A DNA stretch of 64,000 nt from the NCBI GenBank assembly GCA_023431345.1, contig JAEYWK010000096.1, positions 62,001-126,000 on the forward strand, in the 5' to 3' direction. The notes under the pieces were generated by a model that was given only the letters and a program-made list of their open reading frames with translations, ran no database searches and was not told where the DNA came from. Position numbers and translations under genes: made by a program. The stretch comes from Pseudomonadota bacterium (GTDB taxonomy: Bacteria > Myxococcota_A > Polyangia > Polyangiales > Polyangiaceae). This document shows positions 56,644 to 64,000 of the stretch, piece after piece. Within the stretch, counting starts at the first letter, position 1, and every line of letters starts with the position of its first letter.

Positions 56644-59634
56644 GTGCCTCCGGCTGGCCGCCGCGCCTTCTTACGGGCCTTCGACGCGCTCGTCGTCCTG
56701 ATCGGGACGGTGGCGTTGCTCGCGGTCGTGCTCGGGATTTCTCGAGACAGCCGCGTGCGCCTACCTTCCCCTGCACCGGTCCCGGTCGCCGCTCCCGTCG
56801 CGGTCGCCGAGACCGAGCGCGACGGCCGCCTGCAAGCTCGCGTGTCGAGCCCTGACGGCGCCACCCTCGCCGGAGCCGAGCTGCGCGTCTTTTGGGAGCA
56901 ACGGGGACGCTATTTCGACGCAGGGCGCGGCGTCACGGACGCCAGCGGTAGAGCCACGCTCACCCGCATCCCGCGCGGCCGCGTTTGGGTGTTGGCCGAG
57001 GCGCCCGGCTTCGCGCGCGTCTCGACGCAGCTGCTCATGGAAGGCGGGCAGAGCGACGTCGAGCTCACGTTGCCACGCGCCAGCGAGCTCCACGTGAACG
57101 TCACCGACGAAGCGCACGCTCCCTTGGCGGAAGCGACGGTGCTCGTGACCAGCGCCGACCCGTTGCCCTTCGGCGCCCTCACCGACTCCGCCGGCAACGC
57201 TACGCTCACGCGTCTCGGCCCTGGCCCGTTCAGCGTCAAAGCCTCGGCCCCCGGCTACGAGAGCGTCTCGCGCGCTGGCGTCTCCGGCAGCGTCGAGATC
57301 GCGCTGCGCCGCCTCGGCAGCGTCTTGGTCCACGTGAAGCACGCCGACGGCAGCGTGGCCGCGGGCGCGAGCGTCCAGATCGGTGGCGCCACCTTGTGGC
57401 CGGCGCGCAGCACGGAGGCCGACGAGCACGGCAACGCCAAGATCAGCGGCCTGCTCGCGGGCAGCTACGACCTGCGAGCCGTCAAGGCCCAGCAGGTCTC
57501 GCGCGTGGTGGTCGGCCTGCTGCTGGATCGCGGCGAAGATCAGGAAGTCACGCTCACGCTCGAGCCCGGTCGCTTCGTCACCGCGCTCGTCACCGACGGT
57601 GATGGCCCGAGCCCGGTGCTCGTGCCCGGCGCCGACGTGGTGCTGGCCGAGGAAGGCTTGAGCAGCTTTCCGCTGCGGGGCCGGAGCGGCACCGACGGCA
57701 AGGTGGTGCTCGGCCCGATCTCGAGCGGCCCCGCGACGCTGTCCGGGCGCGCACCCGACTTCGTGGGCAGCGCCGTCGTCGCCGTGCCCGATACGTCGCC
57801 CGAAGCGGTGCGACTGCCGCTCTTGCGCGGGGGAACGCTACGCGGAGAGGTCACCGACGCGCGCGGCTTCCCGATCGACGGCGCGTCGATCGAGATCGTG
57901 GGCTCCGACGCGATGGGGTTGCCGATCTCGGAGACCCCGCTGCTGCTCCGCTTCCGGCGCTCGCACTTCAGTTGGGCTCTTTCCGGGCCACCACCGCTGA
58001 TCTCGGCGGGGGAGCTGGGCGTGATGCCGGGCCCCATCCCGCCCATCCCCGGCAGCAACGCCGCGCTCGGCGCCGCCGCGCTGGCAGCGGGCAGCGAGCC
58101 GCTGGACACCGAGGAAGAGCTCACGCCCTGGATCACCGACAGCGGCGGGCGCTTCCGCGCGGCTCCCGTCACGCCCGGCCGCGTGCGCGCGCTCGTGCGT
58201 CACCCCGACTTCGTCGAAGCGGTGAGCGAGGGCGTGGCGCTGAGCCCGGGCGGCGAAGCCAGCGTCAAGCTGACGCTGCTGCGCGGCGGCTCGCTCGAAG
58301 GCCGCCTGCGAGACGAGCGCGATCAGCCGATCGCCGGCGCCGAGATCGAGGTCGTGGCCGAGCGCGGGACCTTCCAGCGCTCCACCATCACCGCGAGCGA
58401 CGGCTCGTTCGCGTTCAGCGCGCTGCCGCGTGAGGTCACGGTCAACGTGCGCCGCGCCGACAGCCCGAGCCGCGTCGCCAAGCGCATCCCCCTCACCGTC
58501 GAGGAAGGCAAGCGCGAGACGCTCGAGATCACCCTGCCCGCGCAGCGCGATCCGCTCACGGTCGAAGTCGTCGACGAGGAGGGCGCAGCCGTCGAGCTCG
58601 CCGAGGTGAACGTGCTCTCGCTCGATCCCGCAGAGCCGCTTCGCAGCACCGGCTTCAGCGATCGCGACGGCATGCTGCAGGTCGAGGCCGCGGCGGGGCT
58701 GCCGCTGCGCGTCTCGGCCCAGGCACCGGGCTTCGCGCGGCAAGCGCTGGCCGTCGCCGCCAAAGACGCAAAGGGCCGGCTGTCGCTGCGCTTGACGCGC
58801 GGCGCGCTCGTGAGAGGCCGCGTGACGACGCTGCGCGGTCGGCGCGGGGTGGAAGGGGCGCTCGTCACCTTGAGCAGCCAAGGGGTGCGCAAGACCGCGA
58901 CCACCAACGCCGATGGTGAGTATCAGCTCGCAGACGTCGCGCTCGGCCCCGTGAAGCTCCACGTCAGTCACCCCGATTTCGCCGAAGGCAGCTTCGAGGC
59001 CGCGGTCGCAAACCCAGGCCGACGCGACCGCGCCTTCGAGCTGCCACCGCTCGACCTCGAAGAGCCGGGCGCGGTCGAAGGCGAGGTGCTCGACGAGCGC
59101 GGCGATCCGGTCGCGGGGGCGCGCGTCGCGGTGGGCCGCGCCCCGTCGTACCTGCCCGCGGAGACGCTCCCTCGCGGCGTCGCGGTGACGGACGCGCGCG
59201 GCGCTTTCAGCCTGCAGGGTCTGGCGAGCGGCCCCGCCACCCTCGACGTCTTCTCACCCGACCGCGGGCGCGGCTCCGCGAAGGTCGAGGTGCAGAGCCT
59301 GCGCACCACGACGGGGGTGCGCATCCAGCTGCAGCAGACGGGTTCGGAGCAGGATCCGTTCGCGCCCGCGGGCGTCGCGATCACGCTCGGCGAGCGCGGC
59401 AGCGGCGCCGAGCTACGAGTCGTGGTGGTCAGCGTCGCCGAGAACAGCGAGGCGGAGCGCGCAGGACTGCAACCCGGCGACGTCCTCACCAGCATCAACG
59501 ACGCGCGCCCGAGCTCGATGCACGACGCGCGCGCGCAGCTCAGCGGCCCCCCGCAGAGCGACGTGGTCGTCGGAGTGAGCCGCGCCGGCACCGCGCTGAG
59601 GTTGCCCGTGCTGCGCGAGGCGATCCGCAAATGA
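56644..59634 (+). CDS. Membrane-anchored protein with many carboxypeptidase-regulatory repeats and a C-terminal PDZ domain
   Basis: The GTG start (56644) gives a membrane anchor at about 14-32 (DALVVLIGTVALLAVVLGI). About eight to nine carboxypeptidase-regulatory-like (CarboxypepD_reg/Ig-like) units follow, each with a G-x-V-x-D-x-x-G-x-P-hydrophobic-A pattern and an ending such as TDASGRATLTRIPRG. Residues about 900-996 are a PDZ domain (LRVVVVSVAENSEAERAGLQPGDVLTSINDARPSSMHDARAQL). PDZ plus adhesive repeats suggest a periplasmic scaffold that binds unfolded or C-terminal peptides. No protease motif is present. Confidence 0.8.
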   Translation: MPPAGRRAFLRAFDALVVLIGTVALLAVVLGISRDSRVRLPSPAPVPVAAPVAVAETERDGRLQARVSSPDGATLAGAELRVFWEQRGRYFDAGRGVTDASGRATLTRIPRGRVWVLAEAPGFARVSTQLLMEGGQSDVELTLPRASELHVNVTDEAHAPLAEATVLVTSADPLPFGALTDSAGNATLTRLGPGPFSVKASAPGYESVSRAGVSGSVEIALRRLGSVLVHVKHADGSVAAGASVQIGGATLWPARSTEADEHGNAKISGLLAGSYDLRAVKAQQVSRVVVGLLLDRGEDQEVTLTLEPGRFVTALVTDGDGPSPVLVPGADVVLAEEGLSSFPLRGRSGTDGKVVLGPISSGPATLSGRAPDFVGSAVVAVPDTSPEAVRLPLLRGGTLRGEVTDARGFPIDGASIEIVGSDAMGLPISETPLLLRFRRSHFSWALSGPPPLISAGELGVMPGPIPPIPGSNAALGAAALAAGSEPLDTEEELTPWITDSGGRFRAAPVTPGRVRALVRHPDFVEAVSEGVALSPGGEASVKLTLLRGGSLEGRLRDERDQPIAGAEIEVVAERGTFQRSTITASDGSFAFSALPREVTVNVRRADSPSRVAKRIPLTVEEGKRETLEITLPAQRDPLTVEVVDEEGAAVELAEVNVLSLDPAEPLRSTGFSDRDGMLQVEAAAGLPLRVSAQAPGFARQALAVAAKDAKGRLSLRLTRGALVRGRVTTLRGRRGVEGALVTLSSQGVRKTATTNADGEYQLADVALGPVKLHVSHPDFAEGSFEAAVANPGRRDRAFELPPLDLEEPGAVEGEVLDERGDPVAGARVAVGRAPSYLPAETLPRGVAVTDARGAFSLQGLASGPATLDVFSPDRGRGSAKVEVQSLRTTTGVRIQLQQTGSEQDPFAPAGVAITLGERGSGAELRVVVVSVAENSEAERAGLQPGDVLTSINDARPSSMHDARAQLSGPPQSDVVVGVSRAGTALRLPVLREAIRK

Positions 59635-59637
59635 GCG

Positions 59638-60450
59638 CTACTTCGCGCGGGCGACGAAGCTCACGTCGACGGGGGCTTCCTTGGCCACCTTGCCTTTGAG
59701 GTTGCTCGACAGCGCCTCGCTCAGCGTCTTCACCAGCTTACCCGCGGCGTCTCGTGGGTGAACGTCGAACTCTTCGAGCGTGACCAGCAGCGGCTCCCGC
59801 GTCTTCACCGCGACGCGCTCCAGCTTATCGCCCGCGTAAAAGAAGCTGAGCTCGACCTTCGCGCGCTTACTGGCCTTGCGACCGTGGAGACGAAAGTCGC
59901 CCGTCGCCGTCGCCGTCACCTTGCGCTCGGCACTGCTGAGCTTGGTCAGGTCGCTTGCGCTCAGGTCCTCGAGCTTGTCGATCTTCAGCTCCGCGAAGCG
60001 ATTCATCTCCGCTTGCGCGGGCGTGACTTCGCCTGCCTTGGCCACGATTTGCAGCCAGTCGCGCGCGTGCTCGTTCTGGAGATCGCTCTTCTTGCGCTCG
60101 CCGTAGCCCGCCTTCTCGTCACCGCGCTTCTGCTGGTACAGCGTGAGCAAGCTCAGGTCGGCTTTGATGAGCGCCGTCGATTTCGCCAAGTCGGTGGGGT
60201 CGACGAGCAGCTCACCGGCGATCGACTGGGGCGCGTCCCCGTCGATCTTCTCGAGCGGCGAGTCCATCGAGAACGTGAAGCTGCTGCTGCTCTGCTCGAC
60301 GCGCAGCGCGACCGCGCCCGGGGCGCTCGGCTTGGCGGCTTCGAGCGCCGCCGCGGTGGGCGCGAGCGTCTGCTCCGCTGCCGGCTCCTTGCTGCACGCA
60401 GTCGCGCCGAACAAAGCGGCGCCCATGAGCATCATCCGATTCAGCTGCAT
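59638..60450 (-). CDS. YceI-like lipoprotein
   Basis: The signal peptide (MMLMGAALFGATACS) has a lipobox Cys near 19. After a linker, residues about 45-265 resemble the YceI lipocalin-like fold: ALRVEQSSSSFTFSMDSPLEKIDG, AGELLVDPTDLAKSTALIKADLSLL, TATATGDFRLHGRKASKRAKVELSFFY, and VTLEEFDVHPRD. The family binds isoprenoid or other lipids in the periplasm. The insert with QKRGDEKAGYGERKKSDLQNEHARDWLQI is typical of YceI relatives in delta-proteobacterial genomes. It is convergent with the PDZ gene. Confidence 0.75.
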   Translation of the reverse strand: MQLNRMMLMGAALFGATACSKEPAAEQTLAPTAAALEAAKPSAPGAVALRVEQSSSSFTFSMDSPLEKIDGDAPQSIAGELLVDPTDLAKSTALIKADLSLLTLYQQKRGDEKAGYGERKKSDLQNEHARDWLQIVAKAGEVTPAQAEMNRFAELKIDKLEDLSASDLTKLSSAERKVTATATGDFRLHGRKASKRAKVELSFFYAGDKLERVAVKTREPLLVTLEEFDVHPRDAAGKLVKTLSEALSSNLKGKVAKEAPVDVSFVARAK

Positions 60451-60632
60451 CGCGTACTCCCTCGATGGCCGCGCGTGTCGGCGCGGCGTCGTGCTCGCTG
60501 TACGGCGCTCGCCGCGATCGGTTTCAAGCGCGACGCGTTCTCTGCTGCCTCCCCCGACGAACCGGCTCGATTCCTTACGGAAAGTCGGGCACGGGCACGT
60601 CTACCGGCCCGCGCCGTGCGAAGACCCAGCGC

Positions 60633-60773
60633 TCAGTTGATATCGTCGAAGTTTTCTTTGGGCTCCGACTTGTCGCCGCCCGGGGAGAGCAAGAACAAGA
60701 ACGGAATGATGCCCATCGCGAGCAGCAGAGTTCCGACGATTTTGGTCAGCGTGACGAGCCCGGGTTCGACCAT
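60633..60773 (-). CDS. Small single-pass membrane protein (46 aa)
   Basis: The ATG at 60773 gives a short protein with one hydrophobic helix (TLTKIVGTLLLAMGIIPFLFLL) and a charged C-terminal tail (KSEPKENFDDIN). A longer frame up to 60887 has an unlikely hydrophilic start. Many bacteria carry such tiny membrane proteins; function unknown. It is divergent from the receiver-domain gene. Confidence 0.5.
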   Translation of the reverse strand: MVEPGLVTLTKIVGTLLLAMGIIPFLFLLSPGGDKSEPKENFDDIN

Positions 60774-60891
60774 GGGGTCGCCACCATAGCCGCGCGCGTC
60801 GGCGGGGCAAGACCCCAAATACGGCCGACGGGCCGCCACGGCCGGCCCAGTGCTCAGGCTTGGCAAGACTTTTGCTATATGGCGCACCTAC

Positions 60892-61329
60892 ATGGTCTTC
60901 AGCGTCCCTCCCACCTCCGGCCCCGGCGTGCGCTCGCCCCGCGTGCTCCTGGTGGATGACGACCCCATCGTGCTTCGCGCGCTGCGCCGACTGCTGCTGG
61001 GAGCCCGCCCCGGTTGGGAAATCGACATGGCCGAGAGCGCGGAGGCCGGTCTGATGCTGATCGAAAGCAAGACCTATGACGTGGTGGTCACCGACCTACA
61101 CATGCCCGTCTTGGACGGGGTCTCGCTCCTGACGAGGCTCAAGAAGGAACACCCCACGGTCATGCGGGTGGTCCACTCGTCTCACGTTGAGTCGCTCTCG
61201 CCGGATCAAAGTCAGGAGCTCGCTCACAGCGTGCTCGCGAAGCCGAGCCACCCCGAGGAGTTGGTGGCGGTGCTCCAGTGGGCGATCGACCAGCGTCGCC
61301 GCAACGTGCGCGACTCCGTCGGCTACTGA
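60892..61329 (+). CDS. Stand-alone receiver-domain response regulator
   Basis: The ATG at 60892 gives 145 residues, nearly all receiver domain. VLLVDDDPIVLRALRRLL carries the acidic pair, VVTDLHMPVLDGVSLL the phospho-acceptor Asp, HSSHVE occupies the Thr/Ser position, and LAKPSHPEELV the conserved Lys-Pro. There is no output domain, so it probably acts by protein interaction or in a phosphorelay with a kinase such as those at 5792 and 24616. Confidence 0.88.
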   Translation: MVFSVPPTSGPGVRSPRVLLVDDDPIVLRALRRLLLGARPGWEIDMAESAEAGLMLIESKTYDVVVTDLHMPVLDGVSLLTRLKKEHPTVMRVVHSSHVESLSPDQSQELAHSVLAKPSHPEELVAVLQWAIDQRRRNVRDSVGY

Positions 61330-61336
61330 TGCGCCC

Positions 61337-61356
61337 GCGCGTCACCGCCGACGCGC
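61337..61356 (+). terminator. Hairpin after receiver gene
   Basis: A 7-bp GC-rich stem (61337-61343 with 61350-61356) with a 6-base loop begins 8 bases after the receiver stop. No T tract follows. The rest of the 61330-61510 spacer shows nothing coding. Confidence 0.35.
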
Positions 61357-61510
61357 CACGCGGCGGCAGCAGATGCGGGCTCGTCTCCGAGCGTGAATGC
61401 AACGTGTTTTACAAACTTGCAAGCGCGCGCGCTCACATCACCCTTCAGGGTGTGTACTGGCGCCCCCGCTCGACGCGCTGCGGCGAAGTGCCGACGTCGC
61501 GACCGTCGCC

Positions 61511-62647
61511 TCAAAGTAGCTTGGCGATGGTGACGAGCTGCATGTTGCTGGTCCCCTCGTAGATCTTGCCGATCTTGGCGTCGCGGTAGAACTTCTCGGC
61601 CGGGTACTCTTTGGTGAAGCCGACGCCGCCGTAGAACTCGACGCACTGGCTGGCGGTGCGCTCGGCCACCTCCGAGGCATAGAGCTTGGCCATGGCTGCT
61701 TCTTTCACGAACGGCTGCCCGCCGTCTTTTAGACGGGCCGCGTTGTAGACCATCAGCCGCGCGGCTTCGATCTCCATGGCGACGCGCGCGTAGAGGAACT
61801 GCATGCCCTGAAAGTCGGCGATCGGTTTGCCGAACTGCACGCGCTCCCGCATGTACGGCAGCGCGCCGTCGAACGCGCCGCGAGCCAGCCCCAGCATTTG
61901 CGCGCCGATGCCGATGCGGCCCTCGTTGAGGGCTTCGATCGCGATCTTGTAGCCGCGCCCGACCTCGCCCAGCACGTTCTCGACCGGAACCTCGACGTTG
62001 TCGAACATCAGCTCGCACGTGCTCGACGCGCGAATGCCCAGCTTGTGCTCCTTCTTGCCGACGCTGAAGCCCGCGAACGTCTTCTCCACGATGAAGGCGG
62101 TGATCCCTTTGTAGCCGAGGGCCGGGTCGACGTTCGCGAACACCACGAACAGGGAGCTCTCGGCCGCGTTGGTGATCCAGAGCTTTCGCCCGTTGAGCAC
62201 GTAGCGGTCTCCCTGCTTGTCGGCGCGCAGCTTGAGCGCGAACGCGTCCGAGCCCGACGACGCCTCGCTGAGCGCGTACGAGCCGACCCATTCGCTTGCC
62301 ATCTTCGGCAAGTAGCGCAGCTTTTGCGCCTCGTTCGCCCAGCGCAACAGGGCGTTGATGACGAGCGTGTTCTGCACGTCGACCAGCACCGACACGCTCG
62401 GATCGACGTGCGCCAGGGCCTCCACCGCCAAGATGGCATTGAAGAAGCTGGCGCCCGAGCCGCCGTACTGCTCGGGGATTTCGACGCCCATCACCCCGAG
62501 CTGGAACAGCTCCGGCAACAAGCTCGGGTCGAGGGTCGCCGATTCATCCATCTGCATGACCTTCGGCCCGATGCGCTGCTTGGCGAAGTCCAGCACGGTA
62601 TCGAAAAACAGCCGTTCGTCGTCGGAGATGCGGGTGAGTGCCGTCAC
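61511..62647 (-). CDS. Acyl-CoA dehydrogenase
   Basis: The enzyme removes hydrogen from acyl-CoA with FAD, in fatty-acid or branched-chain amino-acid breakdown. The 378-residue length is standard. The N-terminal domain contains GVEIPEQYGGSGASFFNAILAVEALAHVDPSV, the middle domain YALSEASSGSDAFALKLRA and LWITNAAESSLFVVFA, and the C-terminal end QCVEFYGGVGFTKEYPAEKFYRDAKIGKIYEGTSNMQL with the catalytic Glu in YEGTS. These fit short/medium-chain (bcd-like) members. It stands alone here, without an electron-transfer partner. Confidence 0.93.
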   Translation of the reverse strand: MTALTRISDDERLFFDTVLDFAKQRIGPKVMQMDESATLDPSLLPELFQLGVMGVEIPEQYGGSGASFFNAILAVEALAHVDPSVSVLVDVQNTLVINALLRWANEAQKLRYLPKMASEWVGSYALSEASSGSDAFALKLRADKQGDRYVLNGRKLWITNAAESSLFVVFANVDPALGYKGITAFIVEKTFAGFSVGKKEHKLGIRASSTCELMFDNVEVPVENVLGEVGRGYKIAIEALNEGRIGIGAQMLGLARGAFDGALPYMRERVQFGKPIADFQGMQFLYARVAMEIEAARLMVYNAARLKDGGQPFVKEAAMAKLYASEVAERTASQCVEFYGGVGFTKEYPAEKFYRDAKIGKIYEGTSNMQLVTIAKLL

Positions 62648-62795
62648 GGATTACCTCGACCTCAAAGTGAATCTGATCGCCGCGCCGCTCGCAAGCTCGC
62701 TCGCGGGCGGGCTCGGCAAACACGACCCCTGGCGAGGCCGAGAACCGCTCCTGTGCGGAGCCTCCGCAGCAGAAGATCGGGTAAGGTGCGCGCAG

Positions 62796-64000
62796 GTGAG
62801 CTCGGCCGGACTCTTCGCACGCCTCGCGCTCGCGTCGTTCGCCGCGCCGCTGCTCACGCCGTTCCTGCCGTCATTCCTCGCGGTTTCCCCGGCGCTGGCG
62901 GCGGCGCCCCCGGCAGTGACGCCGGCGAAGCCGCGGGAACCGACCCGAGATCCGGCCGCCTCCGAGCCGCCGCCCCAACGCAAGCGCCCCGACTACGACG
63001 GGCGCGGGGGCCCGCCAGAGCCCCTCGGCCGCAAGCTGCTGTGGGCTCCACGCTTGCTGCTGCTGCCTGCCTACGCGGTGAGCGAGTACGTCGTCAGGCG
63101 ACCGCTCGAAGCCGGCATCACCTACGCCGAAAAGTCAGGCTGGCCTGCCGCGATCTCCGACTTCCTGGCCCTGGGCGAGCAGCGCTCCGCCGGCGTCGTA
63201 CCGTTCGTTTTGATCGAGTTCGGCTTCGAGCCGAGCTTCGGCTTGTATGCCTACTGGGACGACGTCGGCTTCAAGGGCCACCAGCTGCGCCTGCGCGGCG
63301 CGATGTGGGACTCGAGCTGGCTCTCGGGCACCGTCACCGAGCGCTTCATCATCGACGATCGACTGGAGCTCAGCCTGACGTCGACGCTGACGCGCCGCCC
63401 CGACTACGCATTCTACGGGGTCGGCCCCGACGTGCGCGAAACCAACAAGGTGCGCTACTCCGGCGAGACCGCGTTCGCGCGCTTCCAATCGCACCTCAGC
63501 TTCGATGGGCACAGCTCGCTCGACGTCAGCGCGGGTTACCGTGGCGCTGCGTACGGTCACACCACGTGGAACGACGGAGAGCGCGACGCCTCCGATTTTC
63601 AACCGTCGCTCGACGACGCCGTCGCGGCCGGAGAGCTACCGGAGCCAGCCGGCTTTCGCGACGGCTTTCGCGCGCCCTTCGCGGGAGCTCGCCTGGTGCT
63701 CGACTCGCGTCGCCGCTCGCGCCGAAGCAGCGGCGCGCGGCTCGACACGTTCGTAGAGCAGAGCGTCGACTTGAAGAACGCGCCTTCGGCGGGCTGGCTA
63801 CGCTACGGGACGACGCTCTCAGGCTTCGTCGATCTGAACCAAGGCGGCCGCATGCTGAGCCTCGCGCTGACGACGATCTTCGTCGATCCGCTCGGGGAGA
63901 GGCCGGTACCGTTCACGCAGCTCGCCGGCCTCGGCGGGGGGCGCACGATGCCGGGCCTGCGCTCGGGGCGTCTGTTCGATCGCAGCGCGGTCGTGGCGAC
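62796..64000 (+). CDS. BamA/TamA-like outer-membrane beta-barrel protein, 5' part (truncated at window end)
   Basis: A GTG at 62796 opens a frame that stays open for 401 codons to the window end. It starts with a signal peptide (LASFAAPLLTPFLPSFLAVSPALAAAPPA) and a Pro/Arg-rich linker, then PRLLLLPAYAVSEYVVRRPL. From about residue 125 strands of a beta-barrel follow (VIEFGFEPSFGLYAYWDD, FYGVGPDVRETNKVRYSGET). LVLDSRRRSRRSSGARLDTFVEQSVDL and FTQLAGLGGGRTMPGLRSGRL are the bacterial-surface-antigen (Omp85) end pattern. It probably inserts or exports outer-membrane material; the true C-terminus is outside the window. Confidence 0.8.
   Translation, partial: MSSAGLFARLALASFAAPLLTPFLPSFLAVSPALAAAPPAVTPAKPREPTRDPAASEPPPQRKRPDYDGRGGPPEPLGRKLLWAPRLLLLPAYAVSEYVVRRPLEAGITYAEKSGWPAAISDFLALGEQRSAGVVPFVLIEFGFEPSFGLYAYWDDVGFKGHQLRLRGAMWDSSWLSGTVTERFIIDDRLELSLTSTLTRRPDYAFYGVGPDVRETNKVRYSGETAFARFQSHLSFDGHSSLDVSAGYRGAAYGHTTWNDGERDASDFQPSLDDAVAAGELPEPAGFRDGFRAPFAGARLVLDSRRRSRRSSGARLDTFVEQSVDLKNAPSAGWLRYGTTLSGFVDLNQGGRMLSLALTTIFVDPLGERPVPFTQLAGLGGGRTMPGLRSGRLFDRSAVVA

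Noticed and set aside
1..64000. tRNA or rRNA genes
   Set aside because: Reading both strands I found no GGTTCGAATCC-type T-arm with matching acceptor stem and no rRNA-like conserved blocks.

Overview
The window is about 64 kb of very GC-rich, densely packed bacterial DNA. Its style is that of a myxobacterium, probably a Polyangia/Sorangiineae-type member. This placement is inferred from gene content, because no rRNA or other marker gene is present. The clues are many lipoproteins with Gly/Ser-rich linkers after the lipobox, Cys-rich repeat proteins, ECF sigma factors beside membrane-anchored partners, hybrid histidine kinases, VWA/MoxR machinery, and frequent ATGA, TGATG or GTGA start/stop overlaps. 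I see no tRNA, rRNA, CRISPR array, insertion sequence or prophage. The region looks like ordinary chromosome rather than a mobile island.

Layout, left to right. A truncated PP2C/SpoIIE-type phosphatase and a GYF-like membrane protein (1-2.2 kb) are followed by a minus-strand signalling operon (2.2-5.6 kb): exported protein, ECF sigma factor, membrane anti-sigma-like partner, PD40 lipoprotein. Next come a PAS-PAS hybrid histidine kinase, a secreted carboxypeptidase-regulatory-domain lipoprotein and a CAAX/Ste24-type M48 protease (5.8-11.1 kb). A minus-strand set of small protein, membrane protein, methionine aminopeptidase and HipA-like kinase runs from 13.6 back to 11.2 kb. After it lie TerB-like and CapA-like genes, UDP-sugar dehydrogenase with a flippase-like membrane protein, and a lipoprotein carrying a Kunitz/BPTI domain (13.6-18.8 kb). 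Minus-strand genes at 18.9-24.2 kb encode a PIG-L deacetylase coupled to a ROK-like kinase, a lipoprotein, a beta-propeller/di-heme cytochrome and an orphan flagellar-rod-like protein.

The middle (24.6-37.8 kb) holds a 7TM-type hybrid kinase, a DUF4230 protein, a cysE-HAD pair, an outer-membrane porin preceded by a pentanucleotide repeat, a Gly-rich lipoprotein, a multidomain GH12-like glycoside hydrolase, a LemA/TPM operon, TruC-like pseudouridine synthase and two lipoproteins. From 46.5 back to 37.9 kb runs a five-gene MoxR-DUF58-VWA operon of the Bat type. A second ECF sigma/anti-sigma/exported-protein module sits at 46.7-49.2 kb.

The right end (49.5-64 kb) has a HEAT-repeat exported protein, an epimerase/membrane protein/peptidase-MA operon, chorismate mutase, a VWA lipoprotein, a 996-residue carboxypeptidase-regulatory-repeat/PDZ protein, a YceI-like lipoprotein, a tiny membrane protein, a lone receiver-domain protein, an acyl-CoA dehydrogenase, and the 5' part of a BamA/TamA-like outer-membrane protein that runs off the end. 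The overall theme is envelope sensing and surface biology: two stress-type sigma modules, two hybrid kinases, a Bat operon and many exported or lipid-anchored proteins. The most unusual items are the Kunitz-domain lipoprotein, the duplicated sigma module with opposite gene orientation, and the simple repeat upstream of the porin gene.
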